A stretch of 64,000 nt of DNA, taken from assembly GCA_037074615.1 (NCBI GenBank), contig CM073535.1, positions 1,674,001-1,738,000 of the forward strand, read 5' to 3'. The notes beneath the pieces were generated by a model, which had not been told where the DNA came from, did not search any database, and saw only the letters and a program-made list of their open reading frames with translations. Positions 53,362-64,000 of this stretch are shown here, one piece after another (position 1 is the first letter of the stretch; every line of letters begins with the position of its first letter). Source of the DNA: Leucaena leucocephala. Its lineage: Eukaryota > Streptophyta > Magnoliopsida > Fabales > Fabaceae. A program made the translations under genes and the position numbers.

Positions 53362-55046
53362 TGTTGAAAATCGTGCCCTAGGGGCCAATCATTGTCTTAT
53401 GAACATTATTGATTTATGAATTTATTAATTGTGTTATCATATTATTTGCATGTTTACTGTGATGACCATCCTTGGATAATTCATGATCTTATCCTAAATG
53501 TCCCTGGTCGATCATCTATGCGGGAGCACAGATGAAATAAGACCAGTATGACTTTGAAGATGTATAGAGATATAAATCAAAGTCATAGGCACATGTAAGA
53601 GTACAAGGTGTTGGACCAACCCGCTATGAGAGAACTGCATGGGTAACGTCATAAGCTTCTCTCATATACAAACCATGTCAATATGCCCTTTGACCTGAGA
53701 TCATCATGGATTCCTACATGACAAACGCTCAGCTTTGACCTAGTCAAAAGTCACTTTTAACCGAGTGATCATAAAGACTATGTTCGGGCTTAGTGGTTTT
53801 TCATGCGGAGGAATGTAAATTGTCAAGATGGAATTTGTCCCTCACATTTGTAGAGAGATATTACTAGGCCCATCGATGAGTGAGTATGAGAAATGCATGG
53901 CCATACTGTAATGGAAAGGTAGTTCCATTTCTATAGTCAGACTACTCAGGGATCGAGAAAGTAACGGTCAGGAATAGAAGGATGACATTATCCATGCCTC
54001 AACCATGACCAAAATATCGCGTGACAGAAGGGACATGATATGGTTGTATAAAATGTTACATCATTTAACGATCCTCATATGATTTGGGTAGTCGTTATGT
54101 CTTGCTAGATACCGCTTGTGACTTGTAGGCTAGTATAGCAAATGGCCCACTGCCAACTTCATATGGGCCTAAAGGGTCACACACAAAATATCCCAACACG
54201 AGCTATGATATCCAGATTCATTGAATCTAAGACATGTCCAGATTCAATGAATGGTCCAGGGTGGATGTATATATTTATTTATATTTATATTCGTATATAT
54301 ATAAATTCGTATGTATATATTATATATATGAGATATATGAGATTTAATTTATAAGGATAAATTAAATCCCTATTACGTTTGAATTTGAAATTCAAATTGA
54401 TATGATATCTCAAATTTGATTTATGAGAATAAATCAAATATAGTTCAGTCTCATCTTTATTTAAAGTTAAATAAATAGGTAATTAAATCTGTGGGACGGA
54501 TTTAATATTATTTATTTAATTAATTTCTTATAAAATTATATAATATATGATATTGTATTAATTTCAGAATTAATGTAAGATTAACTCCAAAAATCCAATT
54601 CGATAAAGCAAAAAAAACGCATAGCATCCTATATATCTGATTTTAGGAGCTGAGTTTTAGAGATACACATAGAACACAGAAAAGCCGAAGGGGAATCTGC
54701 AAAATGTTTGCAGATAAGAAACCGCCAAAATAGAGACGGAGAGGATGAATTCTTGAGAAAGCCCTGGAGGGACAAGAGACGCTAGCACGTCGTTCATGGT
54801 TGGAACGTTATTCGTGTGGATACTAGTAGAGGAAGCATACCTGAGTCGTCGACTTCTTGAGATTAGAAAGGGAGCACGAGCCGCGAAGAGAAGCTGTGAA
54901 CGTCGTGACCAGAAGCTGTGGAAGTAGCTGAGGAACACTGAAGGTAATACTTCTTCCCACTTAACTTAAACACATACGGCAGATCCTGGCAAGGAATGGA
55001 AAAATTTTTAAATTAATTTGCGCTGCGTGTCTTTCAATTCCTTCCA
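53362..55046 (+). repeat. Right (3') LTR
   Basis: 1685 bases, TG...CA ends, near-identical to the left LTR. Confidence 0.96.
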
Positions 55047-56179
55047 TTATATTGTTCACATTTTTCATATTATATCTTTCTTAAATGCTCTGTAAATGAG
55101 AATAATTTTTTTATATAAAATTTTTTAGAAAGAGATTAGACTTACTCACAATTTAAGAATAAGATAAAATATCTCTTCTTTTTAAACAATACTAATATCG
55201 AGCAGAGCGAGCTGTTAATTATTTTTAAGTGTAAATCTAGACACTAAAAAATTAGTATATCTCTCTAAACATCACTACTTAAAATTATAATAAAATAATA
55301 TTTTTAAAAAAATTAAATATATTTTAAATTATCATATATCTCATTTATTTATCATGTTCAACCCAAAATAATAACTACAATACAAAGATCATGTGACATG
55401 AACAGTAAGCACACGACACTAGTGGCATGTGACGGCTCTTCTACTAGAAATATCTCCTCACTGAGAATCGCAACACTCCAAATTTTTTTTTTCACATTTC
55501 GAAACAAAATAGAAGATTTAAAGCGAAAGATTATTTTTTGTATTAGTACAAAATAAAATTTATATTAAATATTAAATTACATTATTCACAAATTAGGGAT
55601 AATATAACCTATTTATTAAGTTTCACATCAATATCAATTTTTTATATTCATATTAAATTAGAGCAATTCGAGTTTACAGGAATTATATAAATAATAATTA
55701 CAAATAAAAATCTAATTTCATCAAAAGAAAATTGGCCAGCAAGTTTATCAAATATTACTTTACGTTCTTTTGACTATATTTAATTGTGTTTTTGTTAATT
55801 ACCAAATAGTGATTGCCTGAAAAAAATGACGTGAGCTTCAACTAAAGATATAATCACATTGAAAGTCACACAAAAAACCTTAGTTTCATGTTTTGTGTTT
55901 ACTTACAGAATTCAATTAATTAACATGGCAAGTGGCGTATTATAAGGAAGGGCGAAAATGGCAAAGGCCTTTGAAGTAGTGCCGACAAGCGTTCAAATCG
56001 CAATTAGACCGTTACCCTCATCATCTCCCTAATTTTGAAAACATCTGCTCCTCCTACTTTCCCCTCCTCCTTCGTTTCTGCACAAATGAACTTCACCCAA
56101 CTGTAGAGATCCAAGCTTTTTCGATTAACGACTCTTCACGATTTATCAACTTCTTGTGCCACAAAACCCTCTTGCACTG
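55047..56179. other. Promoter region of the MAPKKK gene
   Basis: Contains a dispersed repeat copy (about 55100-55372), then unique sequence and a pyrimidine-rich 5' UTR near 56030-56179. No gene seen. Confidence 0.6.
55100..55372. repeat. Dispersed repeat family 1, copy 3
   Basis: Aligns by eye with 10050-10330 and 5590-5880: AAGATAAAATATCTC, ACTAATATCGAGCAGAGCGA, GTAAATCTAGACAC, AATTATAATAAAATAATAT and CATATATCTCATTTATTTAT. Confidence 0.55.
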
Positions 56180-59100
56180 ATGCAAGAATTTCTGGGTTCT
56201 GTTCGCCGATCCTTGGATTTCAGGAGCCCAGCCGGGGACGATGGAGGGTTTGGTGTTGGCGGTCTGGTTGATAAGATTGGCTCCAGCATTCGCAAATCAC
56301 GAATTGGGCTCTTCTCTCAGCCACGCGTCAGGGCTCTGCCTCCGGTTCCCAAGGGCAATACTCCTTCGATCCGGTGGCGGAAGGGCGAGTTGATTGGTTG
56401 TGGTGCCTTTGGTCGAGTCTACATGGGCATGAACCTTGATTCCGGGGAGCTTATTGCTGTCAAGCAGGTACTTAATGTCATTTTTGCTCATGTAATGTCC
56501 TTTTCCCCATTTAGGCTGTGGAAGTGTTTGTTGATGATTTTGCCTTTTACTGGTATAGGTTTTAATTGCCGCAAGGAGTGCTTCGAAAGAGAAAACACAG
56601 GTAAAGATCCATCTATCTGTTATGTCAGTCTACTATCCTAGATAATAGATTATATATTGCTTTATCAGTTTATCTAGCCTTTGACGACTTTCTTTTCTTT
56701 TCTTTTCTTTCATCGTTTCTGTCCTCTAATTAAGTAAGAAGTATTTTTTTTCTTCAAAAAATGCATAAACTTGCTTCATATCTTTTCCCTCCCAAATAGT
56801 AAGGATATGAAATTAACTATATAAATATCTTTTCCCTCCCAAATAGTAAGGATATGAAATTAACTATATAACTATTGATCTGAGATTCATGTGGTTTAAG
56901 TAATAATGCATTAAAGGCTATACATAAAATAGGTCCATGCTTCTATGCTAATCTTAAGACACTGCTAGCATTTCAAGTGATTATCATGCCTCTAGCGAAC
57001 ATGGTTGATGTAAAATCTCTTTTTATCTTCTTCAACCAGGCCCATATTTTGGAACTTGAAGAAGAAGTGAAGCTTCTCAAGAATCTCAAACATCCAAATA
57101 TTGTTGTGAGTATATTTTTATTATGCCAGTAATGCGCTGTCTGTCTGATTCAATGAATACCAACTTTTTTCATTCCTTAATATTTCAGAGATACTTGGGA
57201 ACTGCTAGGGAGGAGGATTCCTTGAATATTCTCCTGGAATTTGTACCAGGAGGATCTATCTCATCACTCTTGGGGAAATTTGGATCATTCCCTGAGTCTG
57301 TAAGTAATTATTATTTCCTAACAAATATGGAAACTCTGCTAAGTTGTAATTCTGCTGCTGCTTCATGAGAATAATTTACTGAACAGGTAATAAAAATGTA
57401 TACAAAACAACTATTACTGGGTCTTGAGTACCTTCACAAGAATGGAATTATTCACAGAGATATTAAGGTGGGTACCCTTACTTTCCGGGTCAGAAGATTC
57501 TCTCTCTCTCTCTCTCTCTCTCATGTTGGTTAATGGATTGTTTGATATAGGGTGCAAACATTCTTGTTGATAATAAAGGATGCATTAAACTAGCAGACTT
57601 TGGTGCATCTAAGAAAGTTGTTGAGCTGGTATGACATTGTTGCCCATATTAATTCGTTTGCATTTCTACCTTCTTTGTGGCCATGACACATGAAGTTTGT
57701 GGGTTGTAATAGGCTACCATGAACGGTGCAAAATCAATGAAGGGCACTCCATATTGGATGGCCCCTGAAGTTATTCTGCAGACAGGGCATAGCTTGTAAG
57801 TATATAAACTCCTCTTGGTAAAACATTTATCATTTAGGAATGGAAGTATTGAGGGGCCTATTGTACTTCGTTCTGATCATTAAGTTTCGTGGACTTTTGG
57901 TTTGTGATTTCCTAGCTCTGCTGATATTTGGAGTGTTGGATGCACCGTGATAGAGATGGCAACAGGGAAGCCTCCATGGAGTGAACAGTTTCAAGAGGTA
58001 TTTGAATGTCAACTGGACATCATAATCTAACTGATCATTGACTTATATGATTGGTCTCTCTCTCTCTCTGCCTCTCTGACTTAGTTGTTGAAGAGTTTGC
58101 TTACTCAAGCTACTATTTCATTCAGGTTGCCGCTCTTTTCCATATTGGGACAACTAAATCCCATCCACCCATACCTGACCATCTCTCTGTTGAGGCAAAG
58201 GATTTTTTGTTAAAATGCTTGCAGAAGTACATGCCATTAAAGACTTTCAACTTTCCTTTAGTAATTTTGCTCCGTTATTTCACTCTAATTACTTCTATGT
58301 TTTAGAGAGGCAGTCAAGACAGTATGACACCTGAGGGTGCCAATTTCTGTTAGATAGTTCTACTGTTCTTGTTTTAATATCATTCAATTTGTGGTGGCAG
58401 GGAACCGGATCTAAGGCCTTCTGCATCAGATTTGTTACAGGTAAAACTCTGTGCAATATTGATCTCTATAGCTTACATATGTGATATACAATGTCGGCAA
58501 CATACACACAATCACATTAGCATTTTTTTAACTTAGCTTTCACTTGTAATCATAAAAATGATTCTCATAATGCTATCATCTGCAGCATCCATTTATAACC
58601 TGCGAGTATCAAGAATCTAATCCCACATTATGCAGTTCAGTTGTGGTTAGTATTACGTCATTGGGTTTATATGATTGTACATTATTTTGCCATGACTTCT
58701 CTTATTCTTTTAAACTTTAAATGTTAGGAATCTTGCAAGAGGGTGGTAACATCTGGGACAGACTCTAAAATCTCGTAAGCGTATAAACTGATTTTTTGGT
58801 ACCTTTTATGAGTTTGGGCTACTAGATACCTTTTGTTTATGTAGTTGGGGTTTTGTCAGGGGAATAGGTCTCAAGGATGTTTGTCAGATGGATAGCATAA
58901 GATGCTCATCCGTGTCTCCTGAGACTCTTTCAAAATCAGATTTCTATCAAGGAACAAGCAATTATGATGATGACATGTGTCAAATAGATGACAAAGATGA
59001 TCTTTTTGAGGGTGCATCAGTGAAGTCCGAATCTCACATTTCGTCAGAGGATATAAAGGTCCTTTGTTTTTGTTCTTCCATTTTTTTATGTTTTATGTTT

Positions 59101-60880
59101 AACTATTTGCTAATAATGAGATGCTATGCTCATTGTATCAGAGTTTCAATCCAGTGTGTGAACCTATGGATGAATGGCCATGCAATTTCGAAAAAAGTTC
59201 AGATTTGGATAGAAAAGGAACAAACTTGTCTCCTGATCAGACAATTAACAAAACAATGAGAAGCACTGAAGCATCTCGAAAGGTGGAGAATAAATTTTCA
59301 TTTCCAAGTGAACCTATAGGAGCTGATGAAGATGAAGAAGTCACAGAGTCAAAAATTAGAGCTTTTCTAGATGAAAAGGTATTATTCTTAAACATGACAT
59401 TATTTGTTGATGAATAGTTGACGAGACCACTCTCAATTCAATATACTAGTTAGTTGATTTTTCTCTATTTGTTTGCCTTCTTGAGATGTGGCAAGTATAA
59501 AATTTTGTTCTTATTTTAATTGAATGTCAATAGGCTCTGGAACTGAAGAAACTCCAAACTCCTCTTTATGAAGAATTCTTTAGCATATCAAACGCAGCTG
59601 TTCCTCCCATACCTGTTTCAATTGCACACAGCGAAGTAGTCTCAGAAGTGTCAAATGTAACACCAAAAAGCAGGTCACCTAGTCAGGCTAGCAGACGATA
59701 CTCAATGGCTGATGGTGCTAATATTGCAAGGCATGGATGTCATGACAAAAATCAATCTAATGTTAGTGGTGCAAATAGTCGGCCTTTGCAGGAAATCCAC
59801 CCATCTGAGCTTAACGAATGGAAAGACACACTTCAATATGCTAAGACGGAATCATTTACTGCTAGGTATGTATCCAATGTCTGACACTGGCTTTAGCTCT
59901 ACTTTCCAAATAGAACTCAAATCAAAGAAGGGGGAAAATTTTATGTGCAGCTCAACTTTCTCAGAGATACAAAGGAAATGGAAGGAAGAACTTGTTGAAG
60001 AGCTAGAGAGGAAGCGAGGTAAGTTTTTATTTTCTTTAACCGTTACAAAATCCAATGTTCCTTTTGTTTAGCAGAAGTGAGGAACAGTTAGTTGGTCCAT
60101 TTAGAATAGCCACTGCCCCAGGTGATTATAGGAACAACAAAATTCCTATGCTTTAAAACATCCTTTGGAAACAAGAAAAACATATTTACAGAATTTAGAA
60201 ATCTTTTTGTTTGAATGTCAAAAAGCTTCCCTTGGCTTTATTTGCGAGTGAAAAAACAGAGCTGAAACTCTACTGTTCACTTAATGGTCTAAGATTTTCA
60301 AGACATGAATGTTTTGCGCAGTTTAAACTGAATCATCATGGGTTAGGACCAGCCTTTAGTTAGAGGCCACTGTTACATATGGGAGCCCCTTCTACTTCAT
60401 TCTTATTTCTAAGGATTGATGCCAGATGGCCGCCAATGAATATATACTACAAAGTGCTTAAGTATTTGATAATATTCCACCATGTAGCAAGTAGAGGTAG
60501 TCATGGTTTCTCAAAGATTTGAGCAAAAGAGATTTTGGCTTGTTATGCAACTTGTTAATAAATTTTCATAGTTTCTACCTCTAAGTTTCCAGACAAAATG
60601 TTCATGTTCTTCCCTAAATTACTTAAAGCTAGAAGTGCATATTTGTCAATCCAAAGATGTCTAGGAGTGGTAGCTTTCAGTTCCTACTCTGTAATGCAAC
60701 TGTCTATTTTAGTAAGGCTTACATGAATATGAAAATGCTGGTATTTATTGGAAACAACCATTTTTACTGCATATTACAGAAATGATGCGTCTGTCAGGCT
60801 TAGGAAGGAAGATTGCATCCCCAACTGATCGCAAATTTCGTAAACTGACAGATAGATCACGCTTTGCATTTCCAAGCTAG
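56180..60880 (+). CDS. NPK1: MAPKKK of the NPK1/ANP family (17 exons)
   Basis: Cytokinesis and stress-signalling MAP kinase kinase kinase. Exons 56180-56467, 56559-56600, 57040-57105, 57189-57299, 57387-57467, 57551-57628, 57713-57795, 57916-57997, 58126-58226, 58401-58440, 58586-58645, 58728-58774, 58860-59058, 59142-59378, 59534-59865, 59951-60018 and 60780-60880 join at GT/AG borders to give 671 residues. The start MQEFLGSVRRSLDFRSPAGD matches the family; the upstream in-frame codon at 56156 is GTG, not ATG. Kinase landmarks: GCGAFGRVYMG, Lys95 in IAVKQ, HRDIKGAN (192-199), DFGASK (212-217), GTPYWMAPE (233-241). The C-terminal part is acidic, then basic (WKEELVEELERKR and a final Lys/Arg-rich tail), as in ANP1-3, where it binds a kinesin (HINKEL/NACK). 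From memory ANP3 is the colinear Arabidopsis member. Intron 2 holds a 47-base tandem repeat. Confidence 0.95.
56778..56871. repeat. 47-base tandem duplication in an intron
   Basis: Two adjacent, near-perfect 47-base units in intron 2 of the MAPKKK gene, each containing CTTTTCCCTCCCAAATAGTA and GGATATGAAATTAACTATAT. Confidence 0.95.
57499..57522. repeat. CT microsatellite in an intron
   Basis: Twelve TC/CT units between the HRDIK and GANIL exons of the MAPKKK gene. Confidence 0.9.
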
Positions 60881-63800
60881 TCACTTCATGTTCCTTTCAC
60901 GAGGGAGGGGCGCTCTAAAGAAGGAAAAATTGCATTTCCTTTTGGAATGATCATGTGTATTATTATTATTATTGGTGCAAGATGAAAGTGTACCAATAAA
61001 TACTCTGACCTTGCGATGTCATTAGAAAGACGTTGCATCATCAAAATGCGTTGATTTGCAAGCAAATCTGAAATTAGCAGCATATTCATTCTTAGAGTTA
61101 CCAATTTTTGTCTATGTAATGCTGCGGGATATGCATAGAAATTTCTTGAGTTATGTATAAAATATATCAATGTAATATAAAGAGCAGAAATAATGTACTA
61201 TGCTCTGATAGTTTCAATGTTTCACAGTTTCACAGTTTCACTATTTTTGTGATTTTATTTAACACCATCACATCATTTGGAGTCCCAAATTAAGCTAGTC
61301 CTAGTTTCCATAAGAACTCGTGCTTGTTCAAAACTCAAAATTTGAGTTGGCCCTAATTTTAATACGGACTCGGGGTAAAGATGATGAAAACTCATGTTAG
61401 AACTCATTTTAAGAATCACACTTGTACGAGAGATTATTAAGATCTAAAGTATGAGTCAATTCAACTTGATGTGAAAAATCTCACATTGAACAAGATTGGA
61501 TTCAACAAGAAATATATAAAATGGAGGAAGGGCTCATAAACTTGACTGCTTAGATTTTGGGTTAAAATGTAATGTTAAGTCCACGTGTATACATCAACTT
61601 ATTATAGTTCCTACCAATGAGAATTGAAATAATAATAAACGGGTTCGTATCACACAAAAATATAAATTCAATTCTAACTATTGTTTTAAGGGTTTATTTG
61701 ATAAGCAATCTCGTAAATTCTCTATGAGTCTTAGAGTTGTGTCCTGACTTTAGTGGAGAATAAGTACCGAATCCACCTAATTTTTTTTTTGTTAAAAAAA
61801 AACTTATTATAGTTCCTAACCTAGTTTGAATTCATCACCCTTTTAGGTTGCTTCTGGTTCCGCTCTGCGGGAAAGCAGGTAAATGAGATATCACGTACAT
61901 TTATATACAGAGAAGCACATGGGGGTGTCATTTCATTCAAATTCATATTTACGTTCTAAATGCATTTGATTGAGGGGCCCATTGGCTGCATTCTATGTAT
62001 ATTTGTCATTGCCTATAAAGCATACATAGGTAAACCAAACCAATTTGCCCATCCACAAAGATATGCCTATAAAGAATTTTTTTATATAAATAAAAGTTTA
62101 AGTGATTTTAATACTAGTTCTCTACTAAGATCAGAGTATAACTTCATAGCTCAAAGAATATTTATAGGAGATTTATGATATTACCTACTAAAGAAATACT
62201 CACAACGGCAATAGGAGTCAAACTCACATCCTTATAGAATACAAGCTTATTATTTATTATTTGTGTCAACTTTCATTAGCTATAAATAATATCTTTGTCT
62301 TACCATGTAGGTACTAGATGTTCTCATGTTTACTGTTCCTTCATTGATATTCATACGTTTCTACATGTTAAAGGGGCTCCACAAGCTTCTATCAGAAATC
62401 ACTGAATTAATGATTTAGTCCAAAGATTTTCCCTCTCTCAATTTAATCCCCCAGGTTTTACCATTTATCAAATTGAAAGAAAGGTACTTGAATTATTAGT
62501 GGAGGTGGGGAAGGAAGAGGGAGGCATAATTTGAATATGCACATGTTAGTCGCGGGTTACACACGTGATTTGTCCATGTGTTTATCAGATTAAGATTAGA
62601 GTATCGGACCCAGCTTGCCTTGATTTTACCTACCAGATTATTGACAATAATCAGCCTCAAAGATTCAATATTCTTCTCCCTGGTCAAAAAATAACAAAAG
62701 CTTCCACTTTTTTCGGATCCCTCTCTTTTCAATGATATTGTGCTCATCAAAGTAATATATGAGCATGAACCCTATAAGAAAAGATAATGAAAATCATGGA
62801 AAAGCAAAAACTTGATGATCGAGGAACGAGAAAGGATGAATTTTGAATAATAAGAAAGAGACAAAAGTAAATGAAAAATTAAAACGTGTTTCTGGATATG
62901 GTGGTTGAGGCAAGCATGTCTTTTTCTTCTATTCGGCAGAATAAAAGGCAATTTCTAGACTTGAAATCCCAAAATTTTCGGGGAGAGATCATCAAAAAGA
63001 TCCATTTCAGAGAGCAACAAATAGTAAAGGATATGAAAAGATGTCATTATGTGAGAGACCAGATCCACAAAAAGCTTGTCAGTTAATAATTACTGTTTGA
63101 TAAATTTAAAGGCGAGAGAGATTTCCATGTCTGTAGAATTTCATAACGAGAATCCTGTGATCAAATCCTTTAGGATACGCTTGCTAGGAAAGAAGTTTTT
63201 ATAGAAATAGGGGTGAGAGTAAAAATAGAAGTGAAAAATAAATTTTCAAAGTTTATTTTGTAGAATATAAATAAATATAGAATTGATGTATTTTTTTATA
63301 ATTTAGGATAAAATATTCTAAAATATTCTTTTATAATTTAGAAAATATTAAAGTTGTTTAACAATTTTATAATTAGAATAAAATTATCTAAAATATTTCA
63401 TTTTCACTTACATCATCTCAATTTTCAATTTTTTTAATAAAATTGAAATGATTTAAAATATTAAAAATATAAATAAAAGTAGAAATGATTTTTATCGTAT
63501 TAAATGAGGGAAGTAGAATAATATAATTCTACTCCTATTTTCTTACCCTACTTCCAACCTACTAAATATACCATTAATTTGTTCAAAACTAATAATTACT
63601 TTTATTTATAATTTTAATAATAGTATTAAATATGGAACAATTCATATCAGTACTGAATTATTCCCAAATAATATAAAGTGACAGGCCAAAAACGAACGAA
63701 TACACGTATTTTATTAGGGAATTAAAACTAATATTATTAAATACTACTATTGAAGATCATGATATAGAGTTAGGCAAAATGAAAACTTTCTTGTGAGGGC

Positions 63801-64000
63801 ACTTGCCCCAAGACCTATAATGTAGGTCCGTTATTGACTACTATTAAGTTTTGGGTGGCAATATTTAATTTAGTATAGACGTCTTAATTATTAAATTTTT
63901 TGATAAAAATATACTATAAAAAAATTATCATAAGATTTCAAAGAATGGACTACTTAATCACCAAAAGTCTTAAATTTATTGTCAAATCCTATATTAGAAT
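60881..64000. other. Intergenic region, no supported gene
   Basis: Starts with the MAPKKK 3' UTR, including an ATT microsatellite near 60957. The rest is AT-rich; the frames at 61960-62178 and 62886-63086 show no recognisable content. 63190-63560 is strongly AT-biased and repeat-like. Confidence 0.55.

Larger units (their letters stand above)
46601..55046 (+). mobile_element. Ty1/copia LTR retrotransposon, full length, non-autonomous by mutation
   Basis: Two nearly identical direct repeats (46601-48284 and 53362-55046) begin TGTTG and end TTCCA. A primer-binding site for initiator Met-tRNA follows the left LTR and a polypurine tract precedes the right one. The internal region holds one gag-pol frame in the order gag, protease, integrase, reverse transcriptase, RNase H, which is the copia order. 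It sits between the divergent carrier and MAPKKK genes. By eye the LTRs differ at a few percent of positions, so the insertion is relatively recent but not brand new. Lineage within copia was not determined. Confidence 0.97.
46596..55051. other. Copia element with 5-base target-site duplication
   Basis: TTATA precedes the left LTR (46596-46600) and TTATA follows the right LTR (55047-55051). This exact match fixes both ends of the insertion. Confidence 0.95.

Noticed and set aside
56156..56179. Longer N-terminus for the MAPKKK
   Set aside because: The codon at 56156 is GTG; the family start matches the ATG at 56180.
62886..63086. 66-codon frame rich in Lys/Arg
   Set aside because: Composition reflects A-rich DNA; no homologue recognised.

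Overview
The window is nuclear DNA from a flowering plant, most likely a eudicot. Genes are split by many GT-AG introns, intergenic DNA is very AT-rich, and there is an intact-length Ty1/copia retrotransposon. Recognised proteins are plant-specific or plant-type: NIP aquaporin, YGL/LRDR protein, chloroplast RNA helicase, plastid ADP-glucose pyrophosphorylase large subunit, NPK1/ANP MAPKKK, peroxisomal adenine nucleotide carrier. I assembled gene models by hand from exon reading frames and splice consensus; species is not determined. Layout: 216-1668 (+) NIP7;1-type aquaporin; 1.7-8.5 kb non-coding with microsatellites and a dispersed repeat; 8644-11983 (+) YGL/LRDR (aluminium-induced, TSJT1-like) protein; 12934-16239 (-) ATP-dependent NAD(P)H-hydrate dehydratase with several abnormal splice borders; 17215-17520 (+) small membrane protein; 23627-24102 (+) small two-exon plant protein; 27103-30106 (-) RING-H2 E3 ligase RHF1A; 33277-36462 (+) DEAD-box helicase RH58; 36976-41067 (-) ADP-glucose pyrophosphorylase large subunit APL1, convergent with RH58; 43124-45147 (-) peroxisomal adenine nucleotide carrier, also with abnormal splice donors; 46601-55046 copia element with two ~1.68 kb LTRs and a TTATA target duplication; 56180-60880 (+) NPK1/ANP-type MAPKKK; remainder non-coding. 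These are ordinary independent plant genes, not an operon or a pathway cluster. From memory, homologues of several (AILP1, NAXD, RH58, APL1) lie near At5g19140-At5g19220 in Arabidopsis, and others (ANP3, NIP7;1) near At3g06030-At3g06100, so the window looks like an ancestral block whose two Arabidopsis descendants each kept part of it; this is inference. The observation most worth a second look is that two genes (NAXD and the carrier) have stop-free, well conserved exons, yet about six exon borders lack the GT or AG dinucleotide, while over 50 borders of the neighbouring genes are canonical (or GC-AG). Either the sequence carries local errors, both genes are newly disabled, or non-canonical splicing occurs. 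Other points: single Gly-to-Cys changes in two otherwise near-invariant motifs (aquaporin loop B, helicase motif VI), a retrotransposon whose four nonsense codons are all explicable by C-to-T/G-to-A transitions, and insertion of that element between two divergently transcribed genes. I did not find evidence for a new biological system.
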